A stretch of DNA of 64,000 nt from Apostichopus japonicus. Lineage: Eukaryota; Echinodermata; Holothuroidea; Aspidochirotida; Stichopodidae. A program made the translations under genes and the position numbers. Positions 1 to 11,939 of this stretch are shown in pieces. Position 1 is the stretch's first letter; each line of letters starts with the position of its first letter. The stretch lies in the NCBI RefSeq assembly GCF_037975245.1, contig NC_092575.1, positions 22,440,841 through 22,504,840 of the forward strand, given 5' to 3'. A model generated the notes under the pieces. It made no database searches, was not told where the DNA came from, and saw only the letters and a program-made list of their open reading frames with translations.

Positions 1-100
1 TGGTTAAAAATTGCCTGAAATTGGGAACTGAATCTAGAAAGCTGCCATTAAATATGCAGTTTGGGTCCTTTGTTTGTTCAAATTAATTTTTTTTTGGCAG

Positions 101-2276
101 GACAATGATTCTCCAAGAACAGAAGAATCTTCACCATCAGGGAGCAATGAAGAGGGTGAGAAAAATTAATAAATTTAATTTATTTAAATTACATCTTCTA
201 ATTCAGTTACGATTATGGTAGCTAAGAGAATTACAGCTTTTTTTCTGCCTCAAGAATAAGGCTTATAGCCATACATTAGTGTTTCATAACCTTTTTGATT
301 ACTAGCACCCTTCTAGCAATCAAGAAACCCTTTTGCATCCCTCTACCAAATGTGCATTAAGCATGGGATTTGGTAGGGGGCTGACTCATTCAGGAAATTA
401 CAATTGTTTATTCCTATAGGTTCCAACCCCATTGGGTCCTGCCTCACACCCCCCTAGGGTGTGTGTGCACCCCAGGTTAAGAAACATTGCCATACATCGC
501 CATGGTCAAACATGAATATTGTCTGCCTACAAATGACTTTGTTACCATTTATCCCGACATTTGAAGCGATATCTTCTTTTAAAAGATGAATTATTACACA
601 CAAAAATGGTCATTTCTTTGGTGAACCAGCAAGGATAAAAAATCTTTAGTTTTTATTCAGAAAAAGTAGCTTCACATGAAATGTTGGTTAGTCCGAAAAT
701 AACTTACAAACTTTGCAAAAGACACATAATATTCACCATCCATTTAGGAATTACTTCCAATTGTATTCAAATTAAATGTTAAATTAGTATACAATCTGTC
801 CCAATGTGAAAATACAGTTAATGTCAGTAGCACGCTATGTGGTACACACTTCGCACGGACGATTGTGAACAGTTCCGAACCTTTGTCTACTAGAGACTGG
901 ATAATTCCTAGTGTTCGTACCGTACGTAGAAATGCTTTAAAAGCGAGACATCAAAGTACAACTTTAAGAAAGAGATTGTCGCAACTGGGATGTAGAAAAA
1001 TTAATTTTTTTGTCTGAAACCTTCTGTCCACAGATATTCCAATTCATGAACTGAGGGCATCCAGTCTTGAGTTTGTGCCCGTCCACGAATCTGAATTTAA
1101 ATCCGTATCCGAGTTTGTCCGAGGTCGGTCGGTCCTTGGTGACGTCAATAAGGTAAGTCTGGTCAGTACTTCCGCAGGAGTGACAGAAGACTAATGTCCA
1201 GGTTCAAACAATGGCACAGAATGGTACAGTTTATACTATTGTCTTCATTATTGAAACATTGACACATACAAAATGTGCCAAAAATTCTCTGTATTGCCTC
1301 TTGCACCACTTTTTCCTTCCAAAAGTTGTCCTTGCATCATTCTTTTAGTATGTTTATAGCAACCTTACATACCTGTCTCTCATGATGCACCCTAGTGACC
1401 TATATATCAATGCTAGTTGGTTCCAAATGTAGCACCATTTTGCTCCCCTCCACCCCATTCTGCATCATTAGTGACCTCTGGAAGTGTTAAAGTGAGTCCT
1501 TCATACCCCACCCCAAACCCCTCCATTTCGAAAATGGGCTGCCACAACCAAAAATGGGCATCAAGAGTAAAAAATGTTCACCTATTGTACACATTTTGTC
1601 CTGTCTAATTTTCGTCTCGTTTTGCCATTATTGCCACAAGTAATTGTGGGAAAAGTTGGCATATTGGTCAATTTATCAGAACATTGCCTGTTATCTGAGA
1701 CATCGTGCTCTGCATCATGATCAAAGAACAGAAGATGAACTCATTCTCCTCAACCATCTTCACAGGCATATCGGAAATTGTACGACCATTTCCAAGAAGA
1801 ACCCGACTCTGCAGCGCTGACCGTGAAGGAGATGACCGGTATGGGAATGAGAATCACAGGTGCCACAGGTCAAGCCAAGTTAAAGGTCAGTTCAGAATTA
1901 ATGGACAGAAGTCTGACCCCTAGGAATATAGGTTTCCTGACCAAGAGAAAAATATGTCGGACTTTCAGTCTATTTGAAGTGCAGAATTTGATTCTGATAA
2001 ACAGAATTCGTATTTTCAATTGTGTTTTGTCATCATCCCCACAACGCCCCTCCTCTTTGTTTCCCTCTTCCTCCCCATTCTGCTCCCTCAAAAAAAAAAA
2101 AGGAAGTAGAAGTTAAATCTTTTTAAGTACTGTGTCATGTTTATAATAGTTTAAGACACTTTTAAGTTAAATCAGTTTTAATCTATCCATCCATCTACTT
2201 TATGTTGTTTCGGCAGGTGTTACGAGCTTTGAAGATTATCACTATTTCGAACAAAGGTGATGTCAAGATCGTCTGA
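101..2276 (+). CDS. SKA1-like protein, C-terminal part (last 4 exons; 5' end outside window)
   Basis: Exons 101-155, 1034-1152, 1766-1885 and 2217-2276 join in consistent phase (354 nt, 117 residues plus TGA). Each has AG acceptors and GT donors. The reading opens with an acidic Ser-rich linker (DNDSPRTEESSPSGSNEE). A compact domain follows, containing EFVPVHESEFKSVSEF, VRGR, DVNKAYRKLYDHF and, at the C-terminus, ATGQAKLKVLRALKI. This order resembles the C-terminal winged-helix microtubule-binding domain of SKA1: an F-x-x-VP-x-Y-x-x-x-R start, an N-K-A helix, a K-E-x-T segment and an L-x-x-LR-x-x recognition helix. SKA1 is the outer-kinetochore subunit that couples chromosomes to spindle microtubules. 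The domain here is about 85 residues, shorter than the roughly 120 usual in vertebrates. The loop between the N-K-A helix and the later helices is largely missing, so an exon may have been missed or the family call may be wrong. Upstream exons lie before the window. The gene structure is well supported; the family name is tentative. Confidence 0.5.
277..489. mobile_element. hAT-type MITE, 213 bp, with 8-bp target duplication
   Basis: The ends are TAGTGTTTCATAACC and the inverse of GGTTAAGAAACATTG, a near-match inverted pair typical of hAT elements. The element is flanked by perfect 8-bp direct repeats CCATACAT at 269-276 and 490-497, the hAT target-site length. It contains no coding sequence and lies in the intron between the first two visible exons of the SKA1-like gene. 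Confidence 0.8.
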
Positions 2277-2311
2277 GGTCAGAGGTGATGTCTAGATCGT
2301 CTGAGGTCAAA
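2256..2311 (+). repeat. 28-bp tandem duplication across the stop codon
   Basis: The 28-bp unit starting GGTGATGTCAAGATCGTCTG at 2256 is repeated at 2284 with few changes, and a third start (GGTGAT) follows at 2312. The first copy contains the last codons and the TGA of the SKA1-like gene; the second lies in its 3'UTR. Confidence 0.85.
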
Positions 2312-2967
2312 GGTGATAGCATCAACAGGATGAAGACAAGTCTGAATGGTAACTCAGAAAGAAGAAAAGTGTGAAGATTTCGAGAACACTCGGCTCTCTT
2401 GACGTTTCCCATAAAAGGCAGCAAATCGTAGCGAGAAGAACAATTTCCTGCCAGGAAAGAATTGAATCTTGTCAGTCAACCATTTTTTTCTAGACAGAAA
2501 GATGCTGTATGAAGCCATGAAGGTTACTTTTGCACTAGTTTTGGGGAATGACTATTCATAACTTGAGAAAATTTTATTGGGATGTCATCTGTAAGACTTC
2601 CAAAACAGAAAAAGGACTGTCAAGTTATTACCAATGAGAACAAAACATTGTTAGGTTATAACTGCTTCCTAGCAACAGGGTCAATAGGTCGTGACAGGTT
2701 CAGGTTGAGAAGCTCTAAAAGGGAATATGTGTTTTTTCTGACAATTCTTTATAATCTGTTTAATTTTAAGAAAGGACAAAAGCAAAGAAACTTAATTTCA
2801 GGTTATGTTCTATTTCTTTGACAGTATTATGTGACTACCAAGCATTAAAAGGGTTACTGTAAGTCACTCAATTAATTTTGATATATTGTATATGATTGAG
2901 AATCTTATACTTTACAGTCCAAATTGTATCTTTCTATATCACTCATATATTTTGTAGAAATGACCCT

Positions 2968-3307
2968 AGATCTGCTTTATTGGCTATAATTATAGCACGC
3001 TATAGCTATGAAAGTTTTGTGATTACGTAATCGAAGTACCACGGTTGTTAATTTACCCCAGGATCTACAATTAGCCAGCAAAGCTTCGTAAAACCATTAG
3101 GCTCTTTGTGTAAACATTGTGTGGAAATGTGTTCATGTCTAGTTAATAATACAGCGTTCACACAAAGACCCTCATACGAGAAAAAATATTTGGCAGGCGT
3201 TGCAGACTATTTGGTAAAAAGAGGTCATTTTATGACCAAGGCAGGTCGATTACGTAATCTCAAGAAACTTTTCCATGTGCTATAGTTGGGGTCTATACAG
3301 CAGACCT
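2968..3307. mobile_element. Long-TIR MITE, copy 1 (in 3'UTR or just downstream of SKA1-like gene)
   Basis: The two ends are imperfect inverted repeats of roughly 65 bp. Both read inward as AG(A/G)TCTGCT, then TATAGCAC, then the palindrome GATTACGTAATC followed by GA. A second copy lies in opposite orientation at 16752-17107. No protein is encoded and the superfamily was not determined. Confidence 0.65.
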
Positions 3308-4340
3308 TTAAATAAATCATCATGTAAAGCAGCTCATAAAGAAAAGTGGGTCAGTTATTTTTGTGTCCCACACAACACAAAATATGAATTGAAAAGCATG
3401 ACTGTCATGGCCTCAAATAACATATTGACATTGAAAATGACAAATTTCTCAAGGACAAATGAGAGGGTTCCCTGCTGATATGGAACCTTCAGGAATATGT
3501 TTTGGTTGAGTTATTAGCATTTATAACAGACTGGATGAACACTTGACAATTAGGCCTGTACTGAGGAGCCAACAGAAAATAATTTGGTGTTCAAATTTTG
3601 TGAAAACACTTTTATAGCAAAGTTGCCTAATTTGCATAGCATTTTGTGATGTGATACTGAATAAATTATTCCCAGGCTGACCCTGTCATCAGTTATTGAC
3701 CTGAAGGAAGGGAAATCTCTGAGACAGAATACTTAAAAGGAGAATATATTGAAAACTGGAATATCGCTATGGAAACATTACCGTCACTCACTTTTTTCTT
3801 TTTGTTTATGTTGCACTATGACATATCAATACTATGCTTACAGGTATAATTAAAGAAAAAGGAAAGGTTTTTGTAATGGAATGATTAAAACAATAGTTTA
3901 ATGTTAACAATGGTCTGATTGTTAAACCATTGAGATGTCAACTAAGAGCACAAATCCATGGGTAGAGTACAAGTTCTTGTAACTATGCTAGCCGACAAGA
4001 AAAAGACTCACTGCAGATCTGTTGTCCATAAAACTTTTTGTTTAGAAATTGGTAATTTTGTTGGGCTTACCCCTCCTTCAATGTTTGGAAGCCTATGTAG
4101 TGGGAACCAAAGACACTTTCCAGTTACAAACCTCACTTCTACTCTCATGTTGAGAAAGTCACAACCTCTCAAGAGGTGTTGCTAAATGATGTTGGTAATC
4201 AATAGATATAAATACCTGCTTCTTCCAGTTAAAATGAATTTGAATTGTTCGTGGAAAGTCAACAACAAACAACAACAACCACCATTATTATATAGTTACA
4301 TATTGTATTCATATTGTTCTGTCTCTAAGACAAATATTGT

Positions 4341-4346
4341 AATAAA
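4341..4346 (+). other. Possible poly(A) signal of the SKA1-like gene
   Basis: AATAAA follows an AT-rich stretch about 2.06 kb after the stop codon. Other AATAAA hexamers occur earlier (near 3312 and 3660), so the true cleavage site is not settled. Confidence 0.25.
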
Positions 4347-4649
4347 GATTAAATTATGATAAAAAATGTGACTGGTATTTTTGTTTTTTCCTTATTTCAT
4401 ATGTTGTTGGGCTGTCCATACCAAAACTTGTAATTAGAGATGTGATAAATATGCATGGAGAATAATAGTAAGTGATTTGTTTAAACATTTTTAGGGGTGG
4501 GGAGGATGTGGGGGGTGAAGAGATTGGAGAGGGGTACACCCAAAGGGTAATATCTGTTTTGCCATAGCCTGTGTGACTGTTTTAGTCTTTGCTGACCAAG
4601 TATGCTGGTAGAGTATCAAATTTTTAGGAAACTCATTCATCCGTTTTTT

Positions 4650-5210
4650 TTTTTTTTTTTGCAATATCTTTGTGACATATACCAGTAGAAAATGTAAATT
4701 TCACTGAACTGTGTTTTTTCCGGGTTACATGTAATGGTAGTGTGATGCCGACCAAATACAGCTGTGTTTGATATTTCTCTGAGCTATGCCAGGCCCGTTG
4801 GGTCAAATATTGAGTATACAGCAGATTCCAAAGTAGTTTCTCACTTTCTATATCTGCCATTCGAATTTAAAGTTATAAAGCAACTTTATTTAATGTCTCT
4901 TCGAACCTCTAGTACGAATATTATACCCTACTTTGCCATCCACAAAGATGTAGGTGGTTCCCCACCCCTCCTTTTCCCACACTCATTGTCTTCTTCTTCC
5001 ATGATACATAAATACGTATTACCAATTTATGATACGTTTTCAAATTATCGTCAAATTATATAACCATTTCGTATACAATTTACAAGCCTGTTAAATTTGC
5101 TGAACAGTTACCAAGTTACCAGAGTATTTCTGTTTTTATTATTTATTTGTCAAGTTGTGTACAGATATATAATACAGAAACACAAGTAGACAAACTCAAT
5201 TAACGCATTC
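4650..5210. repeat. Diverged duplicate of 8850-9300
   Basis: Both segments contain, in order and in the same orientation: CAATA(T/C)CTTTGTKACATATACCAG, a GAACYGTGTTTT block, CTCTGAGCTAT, CAGATTCCAAARTAGT, TATTATACCCTA, and AATRCAGAAACACAAGTAGA. Short indels separate the blocks. I see no coding potential. Confidence 0.7.
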
Positions 5211-6477
5211 GCTCTATAAATAGGAATATGCAATCATTTATTTGCATTTTTGGCCCTCCAAAACTACCTGACGCTTAGCGTAAAAAAGAAAACCCAGAAA
5301 AAGTTTGACGTGAGAACTAAGTGGCTAGCACATACATTCAAAGATTTTAGCATCCAATAGCAATCTGTGTATTTTCCCATATACTTTCCCTGAGTTAATC
5401 ATCAAATGCCCCATGAGAAAGATCGCTATTGGTTAAACGAAGCCTAAAGAATACAAATTTGAGTTCTGCTCTTTCTTGCCGTACCCCCCCCCCTCTCCCT
5501 TCTACCATGGATGCCACGACCAGGCTCCATATACTCTGAGTGGCGTGTGCAGGATTTCACGGAAAAGTAAAATGACCTTGCAGTTAATTCGTTATATCTG
5601 AACATCTCACTCCGATATTTCGTACTGGAAGACACTTGGTTCAATTGATGTTTTCAGCCCCTGTTAGGGTCGGTTTAATTGTAGTACTGTTGCAGTATAT
5701 AACATAACATACATGATCATTTATGTATTTTTTTTTCACCAATGGAAACAATTCACTTGAATGTTGCTCACATTTTGTTTTTAGACTTGTGTATAGGCTA
5801 TGGAGAATGATGATTTTTATACAACACAAATTGAAACCCCAGGAGCTTCCGGTGGCTTCGCCCCTGAACCTCATCAAGGACCCTATGCAGGCCCCTTGGA
5901 CCCCACGTGTAATACTCGCCCTTTGCGCTCGTTGGAATTCAATAGTAACTTGTGATGTCCCCTGCGAAATCGCTGTTCCCCCCCCCTTCCCGCCCACTAC
6001 CCCAGATTGAATGAGATACATTTATCAGGTGCGTATCCAGGGGGGGGGGGCGTTGGGGGCGCGCGCCCCCCGGGTAAGAAAAAGAGGAGAGAAAAAAAGA
6101 GAAGAAAAAAGGAAAAAAGGGGGAAAAAGAGGAGGAGGAGAGGAAGGAAGGGAAAAGAAAATGAAGAAAGAGAGAAAAAGGAGAATAGGAGGGAGTAAAA
6201 GAAAACGCGAAGACATCGGGAAGAGAAAGAGGAACAGTGACATCATTACAACGCTGAAGGGTAGCCAGTGACGGATCAATGATTTCGTAAATGTGTGACT
6301 CACCCTACCCCTTACACCGAGAACTCCATTTTTTGACGTTTCCATCTTCCTCTCTCACTAATGATCTATATATATACTATATATGGTCTATCATAACGCG
6401 TGTGTAGAATTGTGCTATGAAACCAACTGTGGCTGGTCTCGAACTCGACAGCGTCGTCGGGGAACATGACGATTTTT

Positions 6478-6893
6478 GGGATGGGGGCGACCGCCCGCCC
6501 CCCCCCCCCCATCAGCATTTTTTAAATGATATCGCTAAGTAATTTCAAAATAGAAAGTGCTTAGATGCAACTTACAAGGCCTGGGAAGTGTCATTTCCAG
6601 CGATCTGGGATACATTTTTGGCCAAAATTTGCTTGTACGCTTCGCGCTAACAAATGGTCCTGGGTAGTGCCATTTCCAGCGGTCTGGGATGGGGGCGACC
6701 GCCCGCCCCCCCCCCATCAGCATTTTTTAAATGATATCGCTAAGTAATTTCAAAATAGAAAGTGCTTAGATGCAACTTACAAGGCCTGGGAAGTGTCATT
6801 TCCAGCGATCTGGGATACATTTTCGGCCAAAATTTTCTTGTACGCTTCGCGCCAACCTATGGTGGCGCTACGCTTAGATAATTTGCCTACAGG
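6478..6893. repeat. 208-bp direct duplication
   Basis: The block beginning GGGATGGGGGCGACCGCCCG at 6478 restarts at 6686. The two units are nearly identical through the CAGCATTTTTTAAATGATAT and AAAGTGCTTAGATGCAACTT segments to the ACGCTTCGCGC segment. Confidence 0.85.
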
Positions 6894-7278
6894 CTTCGCC
6901 CGTCCCTTGACAAATTCCTCGCTACGCGCCTGTTTGAATTTGTAACGCAAACAGCAGATATCACATCATATCAGTGAGCATGAAAATGGCGTTCCAGGAT
7001 GAAAAGCCTCAAAACTGTCCGACTTGCCTGAAAAAATAACCAAAAATTTTCGCGCGCGCTCAACGTGTTAATGTCAATATCATATAAGCAAGCATCGGTT
7101 ATTACATCGTATGCCATCATGTACCGTACGTTCCGTTAAAATTGCGCAGTATACCGCGGGATGCTAATGTAAACAACGACATGTCTCATGTAGATGTATA
7201 ATAAGCATGGAGGTCCAATTATGTCAAAACTCTCTTTTACATTAGTAATGGCGAATTAGGGGCTGCACCCCCGCCGCG

Positions 7279-7662
7279 CAGTGGCGGAGCGTCCATACGG
7301 TCATGGGGGCGGATGCCCCCCCCCCCCCTGACGGACTCAAATGGACTGCTGGCGCCTTTTTCAGCTCTTTACCACTTTTTACTTATTCTAGATTATTGAC
7401 TTTTTTACTGCGCTCTCATCTACTTATTGACATTTGTCACATTTTGTTGGTGTAATTTGGCGATGACACCTTATTCTTCGTTTATCTGCAAATTAGCCAG
7501 GCCCGGAAAGGGTCATTTCCGGCGGTTTAGGGAGTATCTTTACTCAAAAATTTTCTGTACGCTACGCGCCAACCAGTGGTGGCGCTCCGCTTAGATAGTG
7601 TCAAAAGCGCCCCTACAGACCATTCTCGCCCCTCCTGACCAATACCCCTAGCTCCGCCACTG
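7279..7662. mobile_element. hAT-type MITE, 384 bp, copy 1, with 8-bp target duplication
   Basis: It starts CAGTGGCGGAGC and ends GCTCCGCCACTG, perfect 12-bp inverted ends of hAT type. It is flanked by perfect 8-bp direct repeats CCGCCGCG at 7271-7278 and 7663-7670. A sister copy is inserted in a LINE at 12880-13277. It carries a poly-C run and has no coding capacity. Confidence 0.88.
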
Positions 7663-8389
7663 CCGCCGCGCCTCCTACGCCTATGTGTGTAGTATTCGGT
7701 TTCGGAAATATCTGCTATTTTTTCATTTCCTTCAACCAAGTTTTATAATAGCCGTTATAAGAGGTTTTAATATTTGTACACCAATAAATTAACTGTGTCT
7801 GAAGTTTCGAAAATTTCTGACCAACATTCTGCATCACACTTCCCTCTACTCGTGCAATTTTGACCGGTCTGTTAGGGGTTGAAGGAAGTTTTTCTATATT
7901 GGTTGTCCATAGATGAAATTTTGTACAACATTATGGGTATGTTTTGAAGTGAGTTTATTCACGAGAAATGTGAATTTTCAAATTCTGAACAAATATGGGG
8001 CTTAAAACCTTGAAAAGTGGGGCTGACGGGTATTGTGGGCCGCGACGTAGAATCACCTACAAAAGCAAAGACCCACAGGAGATGCGATCAGGTCGAACAT
8101 GATGTGTGCCGGGTTGACAATCTTCAAAAAGGTTATGGATGGAAAAAAAACTATTAGGAAAAACTTGGTTCTCAGGCAAAAAGTGTACATCTGGTTGGTC
8201 ATTTCAAGCCCGAGAAGTGCCGTTTCCGGTGATCTGGGGGGTATCAAAATAAGAAATTTTCTTGTACGCTGCGCGCCAACCGATGGTGGCGCTCCGCTTA
8301 GATAGTAATTCGCGGCCCCCGGGTTAGAAAATCCTGGATACGCGCCTGTTTATTACGTATGACTCCAACAAACAAAGGATCTATACTTG

Positions 8390-8780
8390 AATTATTTGAG
8401 TGCACACAGAAACAAGACGTGCCGAATACATTAACGAAAATGTCTGTTTTTAACAGCAAAAATAGATCATTTCTCGGCTTATATTATGTATCGTGTAGAA
8501 AAAAAGAAGATTTTTTTTTAAGAAGAAACTGAGGAAGACGAAACACAAGAGATAAGAGAGAAAGAGAACAGAGAATACCTGATAATTTACTGGATAATTC
8601 GGTCTGATCATAAAATATATCAAAGAACTTCTTTGAATAGAATTCGCAATCGTTGTGTGTGTTAGATTGGATTGACTGTAAACGCCACTCTATATAGGCA
8701 TATACTGACTAACTTGTTTCAGTAAATCATATACCAGCTGATTTTTAAGTATAGGTTTATTTTGAATTTTAACAACGTAA
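8390..8780. repeat. Diverged duplicate of 16150-16560
   Basis: Shared blocks in the same order are CACACAGAAACAAGASGTGC, ACATTRACGAAAATRTCTGT, AGATTGGATYGACTGTA, ACTCTATATA and ACTTGTTTCA. On the minus strand both copies present a TATA-like element followed by a possible first exon. Confidence 0.7.
8579..8696 (-). promoter_or_regulatory. Candidate TATA box plus non-coding first exon (copy A)
   Basis: On the minus strand TATATA (8696-8691) is followed, about 110 nt on, by TTATCAG and a GT donor at 8578. The same arrangement occurs at 16352-16502, which suggests paralogous promoters or a repeat carrying one. No downstream coding exon was identified. Confidence 0.25.
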
Positions 8781-9300
8781 ATTACCATGGGTTCTGTGCA
8801 CAACAGCTGCTATAAGACTTTGCACTTTTTACTAGCAATTGGTCCATTTTTTCCCTTACAATACCTTTGTTACATATACCAGGACAAAATTTACATTCCA
8901 TTGAACCGTGTTTTATTTTCCGACAGTGAGACGCCAACCGGATGCAGCCGTGTCTGATATCCCTCTGAGCTATTCAAGTTCTGTTGAGTAAAAATACTGA
9001 GTATGGCCAGATAAACAGATTCCAAAATAGTATCTTTATCTCCCATTCGGATTTAAGATGGTTCTTTTTAGGTCTTTCCCAACTTCCCATAACAGAATTA
9101 TTATACCCTATACTTTGCCTTCTACCATAGCTCCATGCCTTCTACAAAGATAGAGTTGGAGCACACTTAAGTTCACAAATTCCGCCCCCGCTCCCCCTCT
9201 CTTCCCCTCACCCATTGTCTTATCTTGTCTTGTTTTTGTTAGTTGGTGGTGTATTAGTGTTCACGTATATAATGCAGAAACACAAGTAGACCCACTGATA

Positions 9301-10541
9301 AACTCAATGGTAGAAGATTAACACCATATCTGTTATTTCCCCTCCTCCAGTGACACGCACAGGATTTCCCCGACCGATTTAGGTGAGGCAATGAAGACAT
9401 GAACCTTTATGGAAGAACTAAAGGCAAATAAAGGATTTTATAAGTTAGGATGGCCCCTGGGTTTATGAAGCTATCTCTCTTGTAGCCCTGCAGTAAGGGT
9501 TTCATAGCTGGTGGTTTTATTTGCGACATCCTCTAATCCGTTCATTTTTATGTTATTGAATATTTACACTTGTACCTTTCGATTGATGTATGGCACAAAT
9601 TGGCACATTGTATTATTTATGTTTAGGGTGGGGGGGGGGGCTCGGTAAAACTTGATAAAACCTATCACTTTTGGACATGGAATTAAAATTCCTACGCTCT
9701 CACGTGACTGCAGGTCACCCTGTGACGTACATGTGCGGAGTCGGTTGAGGAAAAATTTCGATCGAGCTACTCACTTCAGCACTGACACTTCGCCGATACG
9801 ACACTCTGTGATACTGTTAAAATCAAAATGCCAACGAATTATATCGTAGGAGTTTGCAAAAACACTTCTGAAAGCCATCAAAACGACGATAAACGTCGCA
9901 GGCTTGGATTAATTTGTAAATAGCATCCTCGAAGACTTTCTCGCTCCGGGGGGAGGGGGGGGGGTTTCCCACCGTCTGCAGGTGAATATATGTGCAGTGC
10001 ACAGCTTGGACACAAACACGTATTATAGGCAGTATGTCTATGCAGAGGCCATCTAAAGGTAAAGACTCCCTAATTTTGAAATATGCCTAAACTCATTAGC
10101 CAAAATTGCTCAATTGTTTATCTTCAGCCGTGATTTACCCCATAGGTGCAGCAAAAAAAATCCCATCATATTACAAAAGAGTACACTGTACAATAGGCCC
10201 TGTGTAACTTAGTTCTCTTTAGCAGAACCATCGACACGACACTATAAGCATGGAGCTAACATAGTGATGCACAACTAACAGATGGTAACAGTTTTCGAAT
10301 TTTTTAACTGCCTCCAGCTATACATTTTAAAGACTAGACTCCAAATACGCTAGAAGCGCTACAGAATGGTCAGGCATGTATACATAGTCAAATTTACACC
10401 AAGCATTATGTGTGCAACACTGTCATATTTTTGACGTTTGGCAGGGTGTGTCAGTTCTCAGTGTGATATGTCCCTTCTACGCTTCCGTATTAAAAAGGGA
10501 CTTTTTCTCCTGGAAAGCTTGGTACCAGCTTATATCACATG
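9301..10541. other. Intergenic, no gene recognised
   Basis: This stretch has poly-G tracts near 9630 and 9950 and otherwise unremarkable sequence. A short reading near 9828-9920 begins MPTNYIVGVCKN, which faintly recalls a THAP zinc-finger start, but it stops within about 30 codons. Confidence 0.5.
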
Positions 10542-10800
10542 CACTCAGTTGGAACAAAATAAATTCTATACTGTACTGTCCAGTCCACTGATCTCGTTAG
10601 TGTAGAGATCAGTGGTCCAGTCCCGCTTCAGAGCACTCGGTGTGTCGGTAGGAGCAGTATGAAAGTCACGTTTCCATATATCAGATATAATCATATAAAG
10701 GTTAGGAACTGTGTTTCTACTGTCAGTGCGAGTGCTTTGAAGCATGGTGGGAGGAGAGTTTTGAGAGGTACTGGCATTATATACTTGTTCCAACTGGCTG
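10542..10800. mobile_element. hAT-like MITE (CAGTTGG family), copy 1
   Basis: The ends are CACTCAGTTGGAACAA and its inverse TTGTTCCAACTGGCTG. The interior matches, in opposite orientation, the element at 26786-26991, for example TTCAGAGCACTCG, AAAGGTTAGGAACTG and GAGTGCTTTGAAGCATG. This copy also has an 11-bp perfect hairpin, CCACTGATCTC and its inverse, at 10585-10615. Its target duplication is not preserved. Confidence 0.7.
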
Positions 10801-11229
10801 ATAACAACTGTACGTAGCGTAGATTATTATTGAAGCGTACACCAAAATCCTGACGCCGTTATCTTATTTCACCGTGTAGTTGGATGTATAGGCTATAAAT
10901 ATAGTTGTGTATACCCGTACACCAGGCTCAAATTTGCAGTTGATCCGGCCACGCTTGATCAACATTAAAACATCATATTGCGTGCGAAGAAAACCCTATA
11001 CGGAGCTTAAAGAAGTTAACCCTGTCATATTGTGCATCTCCATTGACTCAAGTTACTGATCGAAAGCAAAACAAACAAGAGCTTTTGCAGACAAGGTTTT
11101 CAACTTTGTTGTACATTGTTTACATATATGGAACGTGGTAATGTGATATCATAATTATGTTTATAACGTCATAATGAAATTCTGAATGTCGTTAGAATTA
11201 AAGAAAGCAGCTTTAAAAATTAAATTCGG

Positions 11230-11510
11230 GATTAAAATTATTTTCAGTTATCTGAATTTAACACTCTCAGATATTTCAAGTTTGTTTTAGATATCTACAA
11301 ATAAGTATTGGTATATCTTATATATATTCAATTTCAGTTATCTGGTATTTGAGTTCGTGATATCTAAAAAATAAATCTGAAATAAACATTCAGGAAATCT
11401 GAATTGCTCACTCAGATATTTCATACCGAGTATATCAGTATCTTAATTTGAAATTCTATCTCAGATATCTGAAAATGAGTGCGAGATATCTCAAACTGAG
11501 TGTGAAATAT
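11230..11510. repeat. Degenerate AGATATCT-rich tandem repeat
   Basis: About ten variants of a 25-35-bp phrase combining AGATATCT or CAGATATTTC with AATTTGA/CTGAAAT/GAGTG occur in both orientations. They give an AT-rich, palindrome-dense tract with no coding potential. Confidence 0.6.
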
Positions 11511-11939
11511 ACCGTGGCTTGTTCCTATGGTGATGCAGTGTTAAGGGTGCAATATTATTGGCACGTTTCCAAACACAAAAGCAAACAAAAACTACAAGGA
11601 ATCAGCCTTTCGGCCAAAATGTCTGAGCATGCAAGGTTCCTTTGTCGGTCATTCTTAATCCCCTCAGATTCCAGGATCACGTAATGAAAGGTTGGTGTAC
11701 ACCAGTTTCTGTTGAAGAAGAATATCAAGAATAAACAGTATCCTCTTCTCCTGTAAAACAAAGATTGTCACAGATAAAACGATGTTTCGGTAGTGACGTG
11801 AACATAATTTCAAGACTGAAGGGGTGGGGGGGGGTGGATGAAATGTGTATATTTATTGTGGGGCGTCTCCTCATATACAAACAAAAGTTGTGAATTAAAC
11901 AGATGAATGACCCTGTACCATATGCCCAATTGATTGGGG

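Larger units (their letters stand above)
6026..8348. mobile_element. Composite repeat bounded by 16-bp inverted ends
   Basis: CAGGTGCGTATCCAGG at 6026 and CCTGGATACGCGCCTG ending at 8348 are inverted copies with one mismatch. Each is bordered by TTTAT, which could be a 5-bp target duplication or chance. Inside are a purine-rich low-complexity stretch (6075-6220), a 208-bp direct duplication (6478-6893), a complete hAT MITE (7279-7662) and several segments with the shared block ACGCTnCGCGCCAACC...GGTGGCGCTnCGCTTAGATA. This may be one element with nested insertions or neighbouring relatives. No transposase gene is visible. Confidence 0.45.

Noticed and set aside
6007-6345. Lys/Arg/Glu-rich and opposite Ser/Phe-rich frames
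   Set aside because: Low-complexity purine tract inside the composite repeat; no real protein features.
9828-9930. MPTNYIVGVCKN start resembling a THAP zinc finger
   Set aside because: The first zinc-binding cysteine is missing, the frame stops within about 30 codons and no continuation exon was found.
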